Origin: Streptococcus xiaochunlingii
GTDB lineage: Bacteria; Bacillota; Bacilli; Lactobacillales; Streptococcaceae
Reading direction: 5' to 3'
NCBI RefSeq assembly: GCF_006385805.1
Contig: NZ_VFSG01000002.1
Span: 62,001 to 126,000, forward strand
Length of the DNA: 64,000 bases
Position 1 is the first letter of the stretch. Each line of letters starts with the position of its first letter. Position numbers and translations under genes: made by a program. Shown here piece after piece: positions 47,506 through 55,660 of this stretch. The notes below the pieces were generated by a model that was given only the letters and a program-made list of their open reading frames with translations, was not told where the DNA came from and made no database searches.

Positions 47506-48827
47506 CCAAACGGAGTATCTTTGCAAAAATCTTTCTGATTACCTTTGCCCTTTTTAGTAGCTTAGTCATCCTTCTACATGCTTCGGTTTACTTTATTTTT
47601 CCATCGACCTATATCGAGTCCCAGCGCCAGACGATTTTGAAGAAATCACAAGCCCTGGCTAAGAGTTTCCAGGGCCAGGAAGAAGGGACCATTGAGTCAG
47701 TCATCGACCTTTATTCCAAGACCAATGATATCAAGGTGTCTATCAAAGGAAAGCAAAAACAAAATGCCCTAGAGGTCAAGGATGACCTGCTCCTGAACCC
47801 TGATAGCCAGAACAATTCCCTGGTCATTGAAGAGCGAAAGATTCAGACCAAGGAAGGGAAAGACTTAACCTTGCAATTCTTCGCGACCGTCGATTCGCAA
47901 AAGGAAGCGCGGGACATCAGTCTGGGCTTTCTTCCCTATAGTCTCCTTGCTTCCTTTGTTCTGTCACTGATTGCCTCCTATCTCTATGCCCGCCTTATTT
48001 CTGCTCCGATCCTGGAGATCAAGCAGATGACCAAGCGAATGAAACGGCTGGATCGGACAGCTAGTCTTCCCATTCATTCGCAGGATGAGATCGGCGTTCT
48101 CAAGCAACAGATCAACGACCTCTATCACCATCTTTTAGAGGTGATCGACAATCTAGAGCAGCAGAAACAGGAAAATCTGAAGTTGGAGCAGATGAAGGTC
48201 GAATTTCTAAGAGGGGCTTCGCATGAGCTCAAGACTCCTCTGGCCAGCTTGAAGATTATCCTAGAAAATATGCGGGATAAGATCGGCCGCTACAAGGATC
48301 GGGACCGCTATCTGTCGGTCTCTCTCGATATCGTCGATGAGATGAACCAGATTGTTCTGGAAATTCTATCTCTGTCCTCTGTCCAAGAACTAGCCGGAGA
48401 CAAGGAGTGGATCCAGCTGGATCAGGTCTTAGAGCAGATCCTCGACCAGTACAAGGTCTTGGCTCAATCTCGCTCGCTCACGATTGACAATCAGATCCCA
48501 GCCAAACCAGTCTATATGGACCCAGCGATTCTGAAATTGGTCCTCTCAAATGTCATTAGTAATGCCGTCAAGCATTCGGATGCCGGTGGAGAGATCCAGC
48601 TCCGTCTCGAAGAAGAAGGGACGCACTTGGCGGTTGAAAATACCAGCCAGGAAATGGTAGAGACCGCTGAAATTCCAATGACCGCTAGTCGCCAGAAGAA
48701 GGAAGGCGGCTTGGGACTCTTCGTGGTCCAACACTTGCTAGACCATGAAGAACTGGCCTACCAATTTGATAAAACGGCTATGGGCTTGCGCTTCCGTATG
48801 GAACTGCCCAAAGATCCTCAAGAATAA
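47502..48827 (+). CDS. vncS: Sensor histidine kinase VncS
   Basis: 441 aa. Two membrane helices (about 9-31 and 146-166) around an extracellular domain, HAMP, H-box RGASHELKTPLASLKI, N-box LVLSNVISNAVKHSD and GLGLFVVQHLL. Complete. Confidence 0.93.
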   Translation: MTKRSIFAKIFLITFALFSSLVILLHASVYFIFPSTYIESQRQTILKKSQALAKSFQGQEEGTIESVIDLYSKTNDIKVSIKGKQKQNALEVKDDLLLNPDSQNNSLVIEERKIQTKEGKDLTLQFFATVDSQKEARDISLGFLPYSLLASFVLSLIASYLYARLISAPILEIKQMTKRMKRLDRTASLPIHSQDEIGVLKQQINDLYHHLLEVIDNLEQQKQENLKLEQMKVEFLRGASHELKTPLASLKIILENMRDKIGRYKDRDRYLSVSLDIVDEMNQIVLEILSLSSVQELAGDKEWIQLDQVLEQILDQYKVLAQSRSLTIDNQIPAKPVYMDPAILKLVLSNVISNAVKHSDAGGEIQLRLEEEGTHLAVENTSQEMVETAEIPMTASRQKKEGGLGLFVVQHLLDHEELAYQFDKTAMGLRFRMELPKDPQE

Positions 48828-48834
48828 AAAAATA

Positions 48835-49014
48835 GAGAGAGGGACAGAAATCGGTAATTCGTTAGAATTCGATTTCGTCGTCCCACCTCCGCATAGTTGA
48901 GTAGGGCTATAAAAGCTGATGAAATCAGCGTAGTAGAACCCACTCAACCACTGCGTCTTGCTCGACAATGCAAAGACAATTGAGAGGCTAGGACTTTTGT
49001 CCCAGCCTCTTTTT
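48835..49014 (+). repeat. Three-hairpin intergenic repeat, copy 2
   Basis: Same three hairpins as 32094-32275, with few base differences. Several lie in loops; one in the last stem (CAGCCTC here, CATCCTC in copy 1) restores a better pair with GAGGCTA. Sits between convergent vncS and the ABC pair. Confidence 0.88.
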
Positions 49015-49018
49015 GTAT

Positions 49019-49708
49019 TTAATCAACTTTTTCGACCTTTAGTAATTGGCCGTGTTTTAATTCATAAATGGTATCCACATAGGTCAGGATGGAGCGGTCA
49101 TGGGTCACCATGATGGCGCTCTTGTTTTTGGATTTGACTTCTTTCTGGATCAACTGGGCGATTTCTTTCCCTCTATCTGGGTCTAGGCTAGCGGTTGGTT
49201 CATCGGCTAAAATGACCTGCGGATTTCCGATGAAGGCCCGAGCGATGGCTGCCCGTTGTTTTTGCCCACCGGACATCTGATTCGGGTATTGGTGGTAACA
49301 AGCTTCGATGCCCAGATCTGCCAACAAGGCTTTGACTTCTTCTTGGCGTTTTTTCTTGTCCTTTTCCCCCTTCAATTTGGCTACCAGTTCTAACTGGTCA
49401 CCGATTTTCATATAGGAGAGGAGCTGGTGATCTTGAAAGATAAAGCCGAGCAATTCCAGACGTTTTTGCGTCCACTGGCCTTGGTTGAGGCCGGTTAGGT
49501 CTTGGCCAGCGATAGAAATCCGCCCCTCGTCCGCTGATAAGAGTAAACCAGCGATAGCTAAGAGAGTGGATTTACCGGATCCTGAAGGGCCCAAGATCGC
49601 GACAAATTCGTTGGGTTCGACGCTTAAATTCAGTTGATTGAGGACATGGTGCATCTGGCTGCCATCGGCGTAGGATTTTCTGATATTTTCTAATGCGATA
49701 ATGGCCAT
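49019..49708 (-). CDS. ABC transporter ATP-binding protein (MacB/LolD type)
   Basis: 229 aa from ATG 49708 on the minus strand (GGAG 6 bases before). Walker A LGPSGSGKST, signature MSGGQKQRAAIARAF, Walker B VILADEPTASLDPD. Overlap-close to the permease gene behind it (stop at 49710). Substrate unknown; antimicrobial peptide export or sensing are typical roles. Confidence 0.92.
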   Translation of the reverse strand: MAIIALENIRKSYADGSQMHHVLNQLNLSVEPNEFVAILGPSGSGKSTLLAIAGLLLSADEGRISIAGQDLTGLNQGQWTQKRLELLGFIFQDHQLLSYMKIGDQLELVAKLKGEKDKKKRQEEVKALLADLGIEACYHQYPNQMSGGQKQRAAIARAFIGNPQVILADEPTASLDPDRGKEIAQLIQKEVKSKNKSAIMVTHDRSILTYVDTIYELKHGQLLKVEKVD

Positions 49709-49709
49709 C

Positions 49710-50813
49710 TTATTCTCCATTTCCACCAATGACTTCGATTGGATCTACTTTTTTGATTTTGACAAGGGACAAGGCACCACACAAGATAGAGGTCAGGATA
49801 AAGCTAACCGAGATGGTGAGGTTGTCTTTCAGGGTCATAAAGGAAGGGACGCTATTGGGTAAAAATGGCGCCATCATAGTTGCCAGGCCAAGCCCCAGCA
49901 GTACTCCGATGAGGGAGATGATGGTGAGCTGAGATAGTTGGACATAGGTGATCTGGCTCATGGACATGCCAATGGCCTTTAAGACGCCGAATTGTTTCAA
50001 CTTCTGCAGGGTGAGGATATAGAAGAAGACTCCAAGGATAGCAGAAGAAGCGAGTAAGAGCACCCACGTGATCATCCGTAGCGTCAGGTTTTGAGCCTTG
50101 TAGCCAGGGATTTTATCGATCACTTGCTTCTTATCTGCCACCATTAAGTTACTGGCTAGATTGCTAGAAGTGATGCTTTTCTTGGTCACAAGGGTTTGGG
50201 CTTGCCATTGATAGCTTGGATCTGTTTTTTGCCGCATGCCTGTGTAGGTCTCCGAGCTGATAAAGCCAATCTCACTATAGCCGTATTTAGCATTTGTCGC
50301 AAAGGCCACGACCTTGAGTTTTTGCTTAGAAGTTTTATCGATCACTTGATCGCCGACTTGGATTCCCTCATCCTCTTTGAAAGAATGGTCCAGAATGACC
50401 TCGTTTTTCTTTAAGTCGGAGATCTTGAGGTCTGTATCTTCCATGATTGGATTGAGGATCTCTTCTTCATTGTGGTCGGTTGCGAAGTAGGTGATGTCCA
50501 GAGTATTGGAATCCTCTGTTTTTGAGATAGTTGCCCGTTGGATCGACAAGCCAGAATAGTCCATCCCTTCTATCTTGTTAATCTCATCTAAATCTTTCGT
50601 CGTAATGGTTGAAAAGGGGATAATCCCTTCTGAATCTGTCGAAAGGATGTAGTGCAGGGCCCCATAGTTATCGATTTGGGCCGATACCGAACGACCCAAT
50701 CCATTTGTCAGGCCGGATAAGAACACCACCATAAACATGAGAATGGTAATGAGGAGTTCAATCAGGATAAACTTCTTGGGTTGGTATTTAATTTCATTCC
50801 ATGCGATTTTCAT
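49710..50813 (-). CDS. ABC transporter permease (FtsX-like)
   Basis: 367 aa from ATG 50813, 7 bases behind AAGGAG; the frame continues upstream without a ribosome site. One N-terminal helix, extracellular domain, three C-terminal helices (about 257-360). Pairs with the ATPase gene to form a MacB-like exporter; no regulator adjoins it. Confidence 0.9.
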   Translation of the reverse strand: MKIAWNEIKYQPKKFILIELLITILMFMVVFLSGLTNGLGRSVSAQIDNYGALHYILSTDSEGIIPFSTITTKDLDEINKIEGMDYSGLSIQRATISKTEDSNTLDITYFATDHNEEEILNPIMEDTDLKISDLKKNEVILDHSFKEDEGIQVGDQVIDKTSKQKLKVVAFATNAKYGYSEIGFISSETYTGMRQKTDPSYQWQAQTLVTKKSITSSNLASNLMVADKKQVIDKIPGYKAQNLTLRMITWVLLLASSAILGVFFYILTLQKLKQFGVLKAIGMSMSQITYVQLSQLTIISLIGVLLGLGLATMMAPFLPNSVPSFMTLKDNLTISVSFILTSILCGALSLVKIKKVDPIEVIGGNGE

Positions 50814-51077
50814 ATTCATTCTCCTTTTAGCACGGAGGTGCTTGAGCAGGGTTGCTAGCACCTAAACATACTCTACCATCATACCACAAGTGGGGTGATA
50901 ATAGGAGGCTGATGTTTGGTAGAGTGTTTCAAAAACATTATTCTTATTATCTTTCCTTTAGATACTTAAATGCCTATGAAACTGTTATTCTTCTTGTTAA
51001 GTAGACTCTGATACATATGGTTTGTGGTATACTGGGATTATAGAGAAACGATGCTAAAAACCAAATCGGAGGATAAC
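50814..51077. promoter_or_regulatory. Divergent promoter region with inverted repeat
   Basis: ACTCTACCA (about 50870) and TGGTAGAGT (about 50914) form a spaced inverted repeat around the minus-strand -10 TATGAT of the ABC operon. On the plus strand TATACT (about 51028) precedes the immunity-like gene. Confidence 0.5.
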
Positions 51078-51617
51078 ATGTTAGAAAACTTTATCAAAGA
51101 GGCAGATATGCCCCAAGAAGTTATTGAAAAATACAAGGACCAAGTCCCTGCTGAGTTGTTACAGATTTGGCAGGAGGATGGCTTGGGAACCTTTTTAGAT
51201 GGTTATCTCAAAGTCATTAATCCAGATGACTATCTTGAACTTCTCCAAGATAGTTATTTCAGAGGAGATATCGCTTTTCCTATGTTCGTAACAGCATTTG
51301 GAGATATTATTACTTGGGAAGAGAATGAATTTGTTGGTATTGTAAAATATAACCTTCAAGACTGCGACATTATTATAAAGAGTTTGAAATATTTCCTTCA
51401 GTATTTAGATAACTCATATGTGACTGATAACTTTGAACTTGATTTATATAGACAAGCTGTGTCAAAATATGGTGCTCTGTCTTATAACCAATGTTTCGGT
51501 TTTGCCCCGCTCCTAGCATTAGGAGGCTTTAAAAATGTGGATCATATGGATAAAGTTAAAATCCTGGAGCACATTTACCTCATGTACCAACTCACAGGCG
51601 GAGTGTTTGACGATTGA
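51078..51617 (+). CDS. GAD-like/DUF1851 (Tdi1-type) immunity protein
   Basis: 179 aa from ATG 51078 (CGGAGG). N-terminal GAD-like region (VPAELLQIWQEDGLGTFLDGYLKVINPDDY) and C-terminal DUF1851 part (GFAPLLALGGFKNVDHMDKVKILEHIYLMYQLTG). The family includes immunity proteins of interbacterial toxins. No toxin gene is adjacent, so this looks like an orphan immunity gene. It stands just outside the left att repeat of the integrative element. Confidence 0.82.
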   Translation: MLENFIKEADMPQEVIEKYKDQVPAELLQIWQEDGLGTFLDGYLKVINPDDYLELLQDSYFRGDIAFPMFVTAFGDIITWEENEFVGIVKYNLQDCDIIIKSLKYFLQYLDNSYVTDNFELDLYRQAVSKYGALSYNQCFGFAPLLALGGFKNVDHMDKVKILEHIYLMYQLTGGVFDD

Positions 51618-51625
51618 TAAAAAAG

Positions 51626-51648
51626 AACCACCCCCGAGGTGGTTTTTT
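51626..51648 (+). terminator. Terminator of the immunity gene
   Basis: AACCACC/GGTGGTT stem with T-run. Confidence 0.88.
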
Positions 51649-51722
51649 CGATTCTTTGAATGAGACTCGCTTATTTTGTGAATATAAAATTTTCGGTACA
51701 AATTTTGGTAAAAAAACAAAAT

Positions 51723-51782
51723 GACAAGCAAAAAAGCCTTTTAAATCAAGGCTTCTTCCTGTTGATTTAGATGCCCCCTGCA
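51723..51782 (+). repeat. attL direct repeat of the tRNA-Lys element
   Basis: 60 bases matching 56838-56897 with one mismatch. Includes a terminator-like AAAAAGCCTT..AAGGCTT and the first 12 bases of the tRNA 3' end (ATGCCCCCTGCA). Confidence 0.92.
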
Positions 51783-52017
51783 TGGATTTGGAAAGGATTT
51801 TCATATTGAGAGTAATTAAAAATATTGAAATATAAGTGATTTTAGGGAAGTACTTTTAGGTATTTCCAATGTCATGATTTAAAAATGGGGCAAAAGTGGG
51901 GCAAAAACGAATGACTCTCATTTGGTTTGGAAACCTATAATATCTGATGATTATGCTATACTAGAAATATAGTGTTGTTATCAATAAATATCAGTGCGAG
52001 ACTAATCGGAGGATAAA

Positions 52018-52080
52018 ATGGAAAAACAAATTAATGAAAAAATTATCGAAATGGATAGGGAATATCCCTTTTTATTTTGA
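52018..52080 (+). CDS. 20-codon reading frame with strong translation signals
   Basis: ATG 52018 is preceded by CGGAGGATAAA, nearly the same leader as the immunity gene (CGGAGGATAAC), and by a TATACT 60 bases earlier. The frame ends at 52080 within a small GGGA-ATA-TCCC hairpin and T-run. It may be a truncated gene remnant or a leader peptide. Confidence 0.4.
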   Translation: MEKQINEKIIEMDREYPFLF

Positions 52081-52143
52081 TTTAAATCAGATTTTTGGAT
52101 GGAATAGTAGATGATAAGACAAAATATCTTTGAACATACAAAA

Positions 52144-52171
52144 AGACAAACGCCAAAAATGACGTTTGTCT
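52144..52171 (-). terminator. yeiH terminator
   Basis: AGACAAACG/CGTTTGTCT stem; A-run on the plus strand gives the T-run for the minus transcript. Confidence 0.82.
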
Positions 52172-52205
52172 ACGTTCTGAGGTAGCCTTTAGGCTCCCTT
52201 TTTTC

Positions 52206-53216
52206 TTAGTAAATACCGATGAGTAATTGCATGCCAAGACTAGTCAGGATGATAGCAATCCAGCAAAGGGCTCCAAGAAGAATGGATTTTCCACTGGATT
52301 TGATCATAGCAATGAGGTTTGTTTTGAGACCAATAGCACTCATAGCCATGATGATGAGGAATTTGGAGAGCTCTTTGAGAGGTGAAAAGAAGCTATTGCT
52401 GACACCGAAAGATGTGAGAAGAGTAGTTAGCAGAGAAGCTAGGATAAAGTAGAGGATGAAAACGGGGAAGACTTTTTTAAGCTTTACCCCTTGGTTGTTG
52501 CCTTGTTGACGGCTTTGCCAATAGGAGAGGAAGAGAGTGATAGGGATAATAGCTAGAGTACGGGTCAGTTTGACAATAGTGGCAGACTCAAGAGTGTTTG
52601 TATTGTATAGACTATCCCAGGCGCTAGCTGTGGCTGTTACAGAGGACGTATCGTTGACCGCAGTACCCGCAAAGAGAGCAAAACCTTCGTTGGAGAGATG
52701 GAGCCAAGAACCTAGAGTTGGAAAGATAAGAGCTGCCAAGACATTGAAGAAAAAGATAACAGAAATGGCTTGGGCTACTTCTTTTTCCTTGGCGTGAATA
52801 ACAGGAGCAGTCGCTGCAATGGCAGAACCGCCACAGATAGAAGAACCTACACCAACCAGGGTAGCTAGCTTTGTATCCAGATTAAAAAATCGTTGGAAAA
52901 AGAAAGCAATAATTAAAGCGATAGAAATGGTCGAAAGGATGACAGGAAGGGAAGATTTTCCAACTGCGAAAACTTGAGAGATATTGAGTCCAAATCCAAG
53001 CAAGATAACAGCATACTGAAGCAATTTTTTGGAGCTATAAGTCAAGCCGGCATCCAGTTGTTTATAGGAAGTGAGAAAGGGATGGAGAATCATTCCTATA
53101 AAAATGGCGAAAACAGGTGCTCCCACAACAGGCAGAAAGCCTCCTAAAACCCAAGAGATGATAGAAATGATCAGACAGGCTAACAGTCCTGCCCAATTTT
53201 TTGATAGAAATGACAT
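52206..53216 (-). CDS. YeiH/YadS-type putative sulfate exporter family transporter
   Basis: 336 aa, ten or so membrane helices. [41 protein letters not shown] and [15 protein letters not shown] are the family's conserved repeats. Substrate not established (sulfur or organic acid compounds suggested in relatives). As cargo of a small integrative element it is unusual. Confidence 0.88.
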   Translation of the reverse strand: MSFLSKNWAGLLACLIISIISWVLGGFLPVVGAPVFAIFIGMILHPFLTSYKQLDAGLTYSSKKLLQYAVILLGFGLNISQVFAVGKSSLPVILSTISIALIIAFFFQRFFNLDTKLATLVGVGSSICGGSAIAATAPVIHAKEKEVAQAISVIFFFNVLAALIFPTLGSWLHLSNEGFALFAGTAVNDTSSVTATASAWDSLYNTNTLESATIVKLTRTLAIIPITLFLSYWQSRQQGNNQGVKLKKVFPVFILYFILASLLTTLLTSFGVSNSFFSPLKELSKFLIIMAMSAIGLKTNLIAMIKSSGKSILLGALCWIAIILTSLGMQLLIGIY

Positions 53217-53464
53217 AAAAACCTCCGAAAATAAAATACTTCTTATTATAATCTTGTTTGTCAGAAAAGTAAAATAAAAAGTGGGAATAAGGTTGCAAAT
53301 AAACGGGATTTTGCGGTCAGAAAGCTATTGTAGCATAATAGATATATGTTCTTTGATCAATAAGGATGCAAATGTGGCATATGTTATTGAAAAAAATGAA
53401 TTTGATGAGCCTGGACATGTGAAGTAATTATGTGAGATAAGAAAATAAATAAGAGAGTTGAAAA
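53217..53464. other. Intergenic stretch without recognisable gene
   Basis: AT-rich; holds the minus-strand yeiH promoter region. I see no gene or structured RNA in it. Confidence 0.5.
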
Positions 53465-53518
53465 TGTACTGCACCCCAAAAGTTAGACAGAAAAAATCTA
53501 ACTTTTGGGATCAGTACA
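53465..53518. repeat. 54-bp palindrome resembling joined IS3-family ends
   Basis: TGTACTG/CAGTACA outer arms and CCAAAAGTTAGA/TCTAACTTTTGG inner arms around an A-rich loop. The arm sequence looks like the terminal repeat of streptococcal IS3-family elements. It also serves as a terminator for the xre gene. Confidence 0.65.
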
Positions 53519-53532
53519 TATCCTCGCTTTTT

Positions 53533-54042
53533 TTAATCTAATAGGTCCTTATTTTCAATTAAGAGTTCTAGTGGGGATTTATCTCTTGCTACAATAAAAC
53601 CAGGTTCATATTGGTTATGAAATGTTCTTTTCGGAGAAGTTGGATCCATATACAACTCTTCTCCATCTTCTGTGTATAGTTGGTTGCCTCTTGTTAGGTA
53701 AAGTAAATCCTCTAAGTACTGTCCATCTGTTTCTAGAAAATGTTCGATGTATTTGACAGCTTTTAAGATTTCACTTACTTTATCAGAGTATTCATTAGTT
53801 TCAAGAACACTCTTTTCTAACTCAATCTCTTTACTAGTTCCAAATAGTTGGGTTGGAGTTGCATTAAAATATTCTGCTATCTTATCTAAATTTGCAAAGG
53901 TAGGATAGCTTTTTTGTTTTTCGTAATCAGAGATGGACTGTTTACCAATTCCTAAATCTTCAGCTAGTTGAGTTTGACTTACTCCTTTTTCTATGCGTAG
54001 GCGTGCCAAATTGGGTCCAAAATTTTGAATAATAAAGGTCAT
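53533..54042 (-). CDS. Xre-family repressor of the integrative element
   Basis: 169 aa. Helix-turn-helix at about 10-65 (LARLRIEKGVSQTQLAEDLGIGKQSISDYEKQ). The C-terminal part lacks a protease motif. Divergent from the transfer genes and next to a perfect palindrome (54141-54168), so probably the element's maintenance repressor. Confidence 0.88.
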   Translation of the reverse strand: MTFIIQNFGPNLARLRIEKGVSQTQLAEDLGIGKQSISDYEKQKSYPTFANLDKIAEYFNATPTQLFGTSKEIELEKSVLETNEYSDKVSEILKAVKYIEHFLETDGQYLEDLLYLTRGNQLYTEDGEELYMDPTSPKRTFHNQYEPGFIVARDKSPLELLIENKDLLD

Positions 54043-54140
54043 GGAAAACTCCTATTCTTTTATTTTTAACTTATTTTATCACCTATAAACTTACAAATCA
54101 AGTTTTTAGTTGACTGTTTAAAATATTTTTTATAAAATAT

Positions 54141-54168
54141 ATTTATAACTTATAAATAAGTTATAAAT
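54141..54168. promoter_or_regulatory. 28-bp palindromic operator
   Basis: Two perfect 13-bp arms (core AACTTAT/ATAAGTT) separated by AA, between the divergent xre and rep genes. A half-matching AACTT..AAGTT pair lies nearer xre (about 54087-54103). Confidence 0.75.
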
Positions 54169-54254
54169 AATACAAAAAAATAGCTCGTAAGTTTAGGATT
54201 GGTGAGTGGGGAAGAAGTTGAGGACAAGACGATGACTTATGACTATTCGAAGCC

Positions 54255-54440
54255 TTAGAGCTAGAAATTGTGTGGACAAGGACAAGGGCGAGCCTGACGG
54301 GAAGTCAGGCGAAGTCCCGAAGACTGCCGTCCAGACAATTTCTAGCCAAGCAAAAGCTGGCTATTCTAACAGCCAGCAAAAAGGTACACTTAGGACAACG
54401 TCCAAAGAACGACGGAACGGGCAAACGTTGATTTGACGGT
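54255..54440 (+). other. Structured region with predicted oriT/double-strand origin
   Basis: Long hairpin GCTAGAAATTGT/ACAATTTCTAGC enclosing GCCTGAC/GTCAGGC (54264-54345). Then a second hairpin GCTGGCT/AGCCAGC (54356-54377) whose loop reads ATTCTAAC. The layout, inverted repeat with CTAACA directly before the right arm, is like the nic region I recall for ICEBs1/Tn916-type oriTs acted on by MobT proteins. It lies directly upstream of such a gene. Confidence 0.7.
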
Positions 54441-54481
54441 GTTTCTGAGACCTAAAAAATCTAAAAGAAGGGGGGACAATT

Positions 54482-55459
54482 TTGTTGGTTTCTATACAAG
54501 ATTTAAGAAGCATTCAAGAACGATGTGAAATAGGAGAATTAGTACAGAGGTTAGATGTCAGTATTGATAGACTAACGGTTATCTGGGATACAGATACTGG
54601 TTCCCTAAGACGGATTTTCAAAAATCTGAAACAGGCAATAAGTACAAGAGTTGATTCATTTGAATTATATGATAATGTTCGAGATGATGTCTTTACTTTA
54701 GCTAAAGATTTTAATGAGTATGATTCAATCAATATTATATTTTTTCAATTATCCACTTATGGAGGTGAACAATTGATTCGGATTGATTTCAATCCTAACA
54801 CTTTAAAAGAATTTGATGGAATGAAAGTATGGAGGCAATTAATGTACTTTGCCAGATTGAATTCATTGACGGTACGTTTGTCTCGTTTTGATTTGGCATT
54901 TGACATTTTCAACAGGCCTGAGATCGTTAATTTGCAACATATTAAAGGTGGTGTTACCCATAAGGTCTTCTATGGTCGAGGGGGCGAATTAGAGACGAAA
55001 TATTGGGGTTCTAGCGGTAGTAATGTACAAGTTAGGTTATATGATAAGAATAAAGAAATCATTGCTCACAAGCGAGAAGAGAAGCTAGATTTGGATGTAA
55101 ATCCGTTTTGGTGGAGACTAGAGTTCCAACTCAGAACCAAAGCGATTGGTGAGGAGATGGTCCAAGATATTATGAGTAGACTTGATAATTTTGGGTTTTA
55201 TAAGCTAGATCATATTCGAGTGGATCAAAGAGCATTTACAATTATTTTTCTCAACAATCCTGAACTGTTGTCATTGGCTTTTCCAAATTTAAAATCAGAC
55301 AGCATCAAAAAGAAAAAAACAAGAGTCCGCAAACTATTGAGAGAAGAAACGAATCAATTTGCGGAAGAATTAAAAGAAGTATTAATACAGAATCTCCCTA
55401 AATTAAATAAAGAATTACAACTACTTGTAGGTGAGTTTCTGACTTTAGAAAATAAATAA
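54482..55459 (+). CDS. Replication initiation factor / MobT-type relaxase (Rep_trans family)
   Basis: 325 aa. No ATG at the front: TTG 54482 (or 54485) is 7 bases behind a GGGGGG ribosome site. RLSRFDLAFDIFN and NPFWWRLEFQLRTKA are typical Rep_trans segments, with a conserved Tyr-rich YDKNKEI motif. Related to Tn916 Orf20. Nicks its origin for rolling-circle replication and mobilisation. Confidence 0.88.
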   Translation: MLVSIQDLRSIQERCEIGELVQRLDVSIDRLTVIWDTDTGSLRRIFKNLKQAISTRVDSFELYDNVRDDVFTLAKDFNEYDSINIIFFQLSTYGGEQLIRIDFNPNTLKEFDGMKVWRQLMYFARLNSLTVRLSRFDLAFDIFNRPEIVNLQHIKGGVTHKVFYGRGGELETKYWGSSGSNVQVRLYDKNKEIIAHKREEKLDLDVNPFWWRLEFQLRTKAIGEEMVQDIMSRLDNFGFYKLDHIRVDQRAFTIIFLNNPELLSLAFPNLKSDSIKKKKTRVRKLLREETNQFAEELKEVLIQNLPKLNKELQLLVGEFLTLENK

Positions 55460-55470
55460 GGAGGATAACT

Positions 55471-55659
55471 ATGGATAATAATTTAATTAGCAACAAAGAA
55501 TTAATTGAAATGGGCTATCGCCCTCATACAGCGAATGATATCATTCATCAGGCAAGAGAATTACTTGTATCACGAGGCTATACATTTTATAATCGCAAAC
55601 GTTTGATGGTTGTTCCAAAAAGTGTTGTAAATGAGATTCTAGGAACAGAGGTGGCGTAA
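55471..55659 (+). CDS. DUF3173-type excisionase-like protein
   Basis: 62 aa. NKELIEMGYRPHTANDIIHQAREL and RLMVVPKSVVNEILG match DUF3173, small helix-turn-helix proteins always next to integrases. Ribosome site AAGGAGG; ends 1 base before the integrase gene. Confidence 0.87.
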   Translation: MDNNLISNKELIEMGYRPHTANDIIHQARELLVSRGYTFYNRKRLMVVPKSVVNEILGTEVA

Positions 55660-55660
55660 T

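Noticed and set aside
51078..51617. Type VI secretion locus suggested by the Tdi1-type immunity domain
   Set aside because: No secretion genes nearby, and streptococci do not have type VI systems; only an orphan immunity role is supported.
54239..54436. 65-codon plus-strand frame upstream of the rep gene
   Set aside because: It runs straight through the hairpins of the oriT-like region; its polar composition reflects the structure, not coding.
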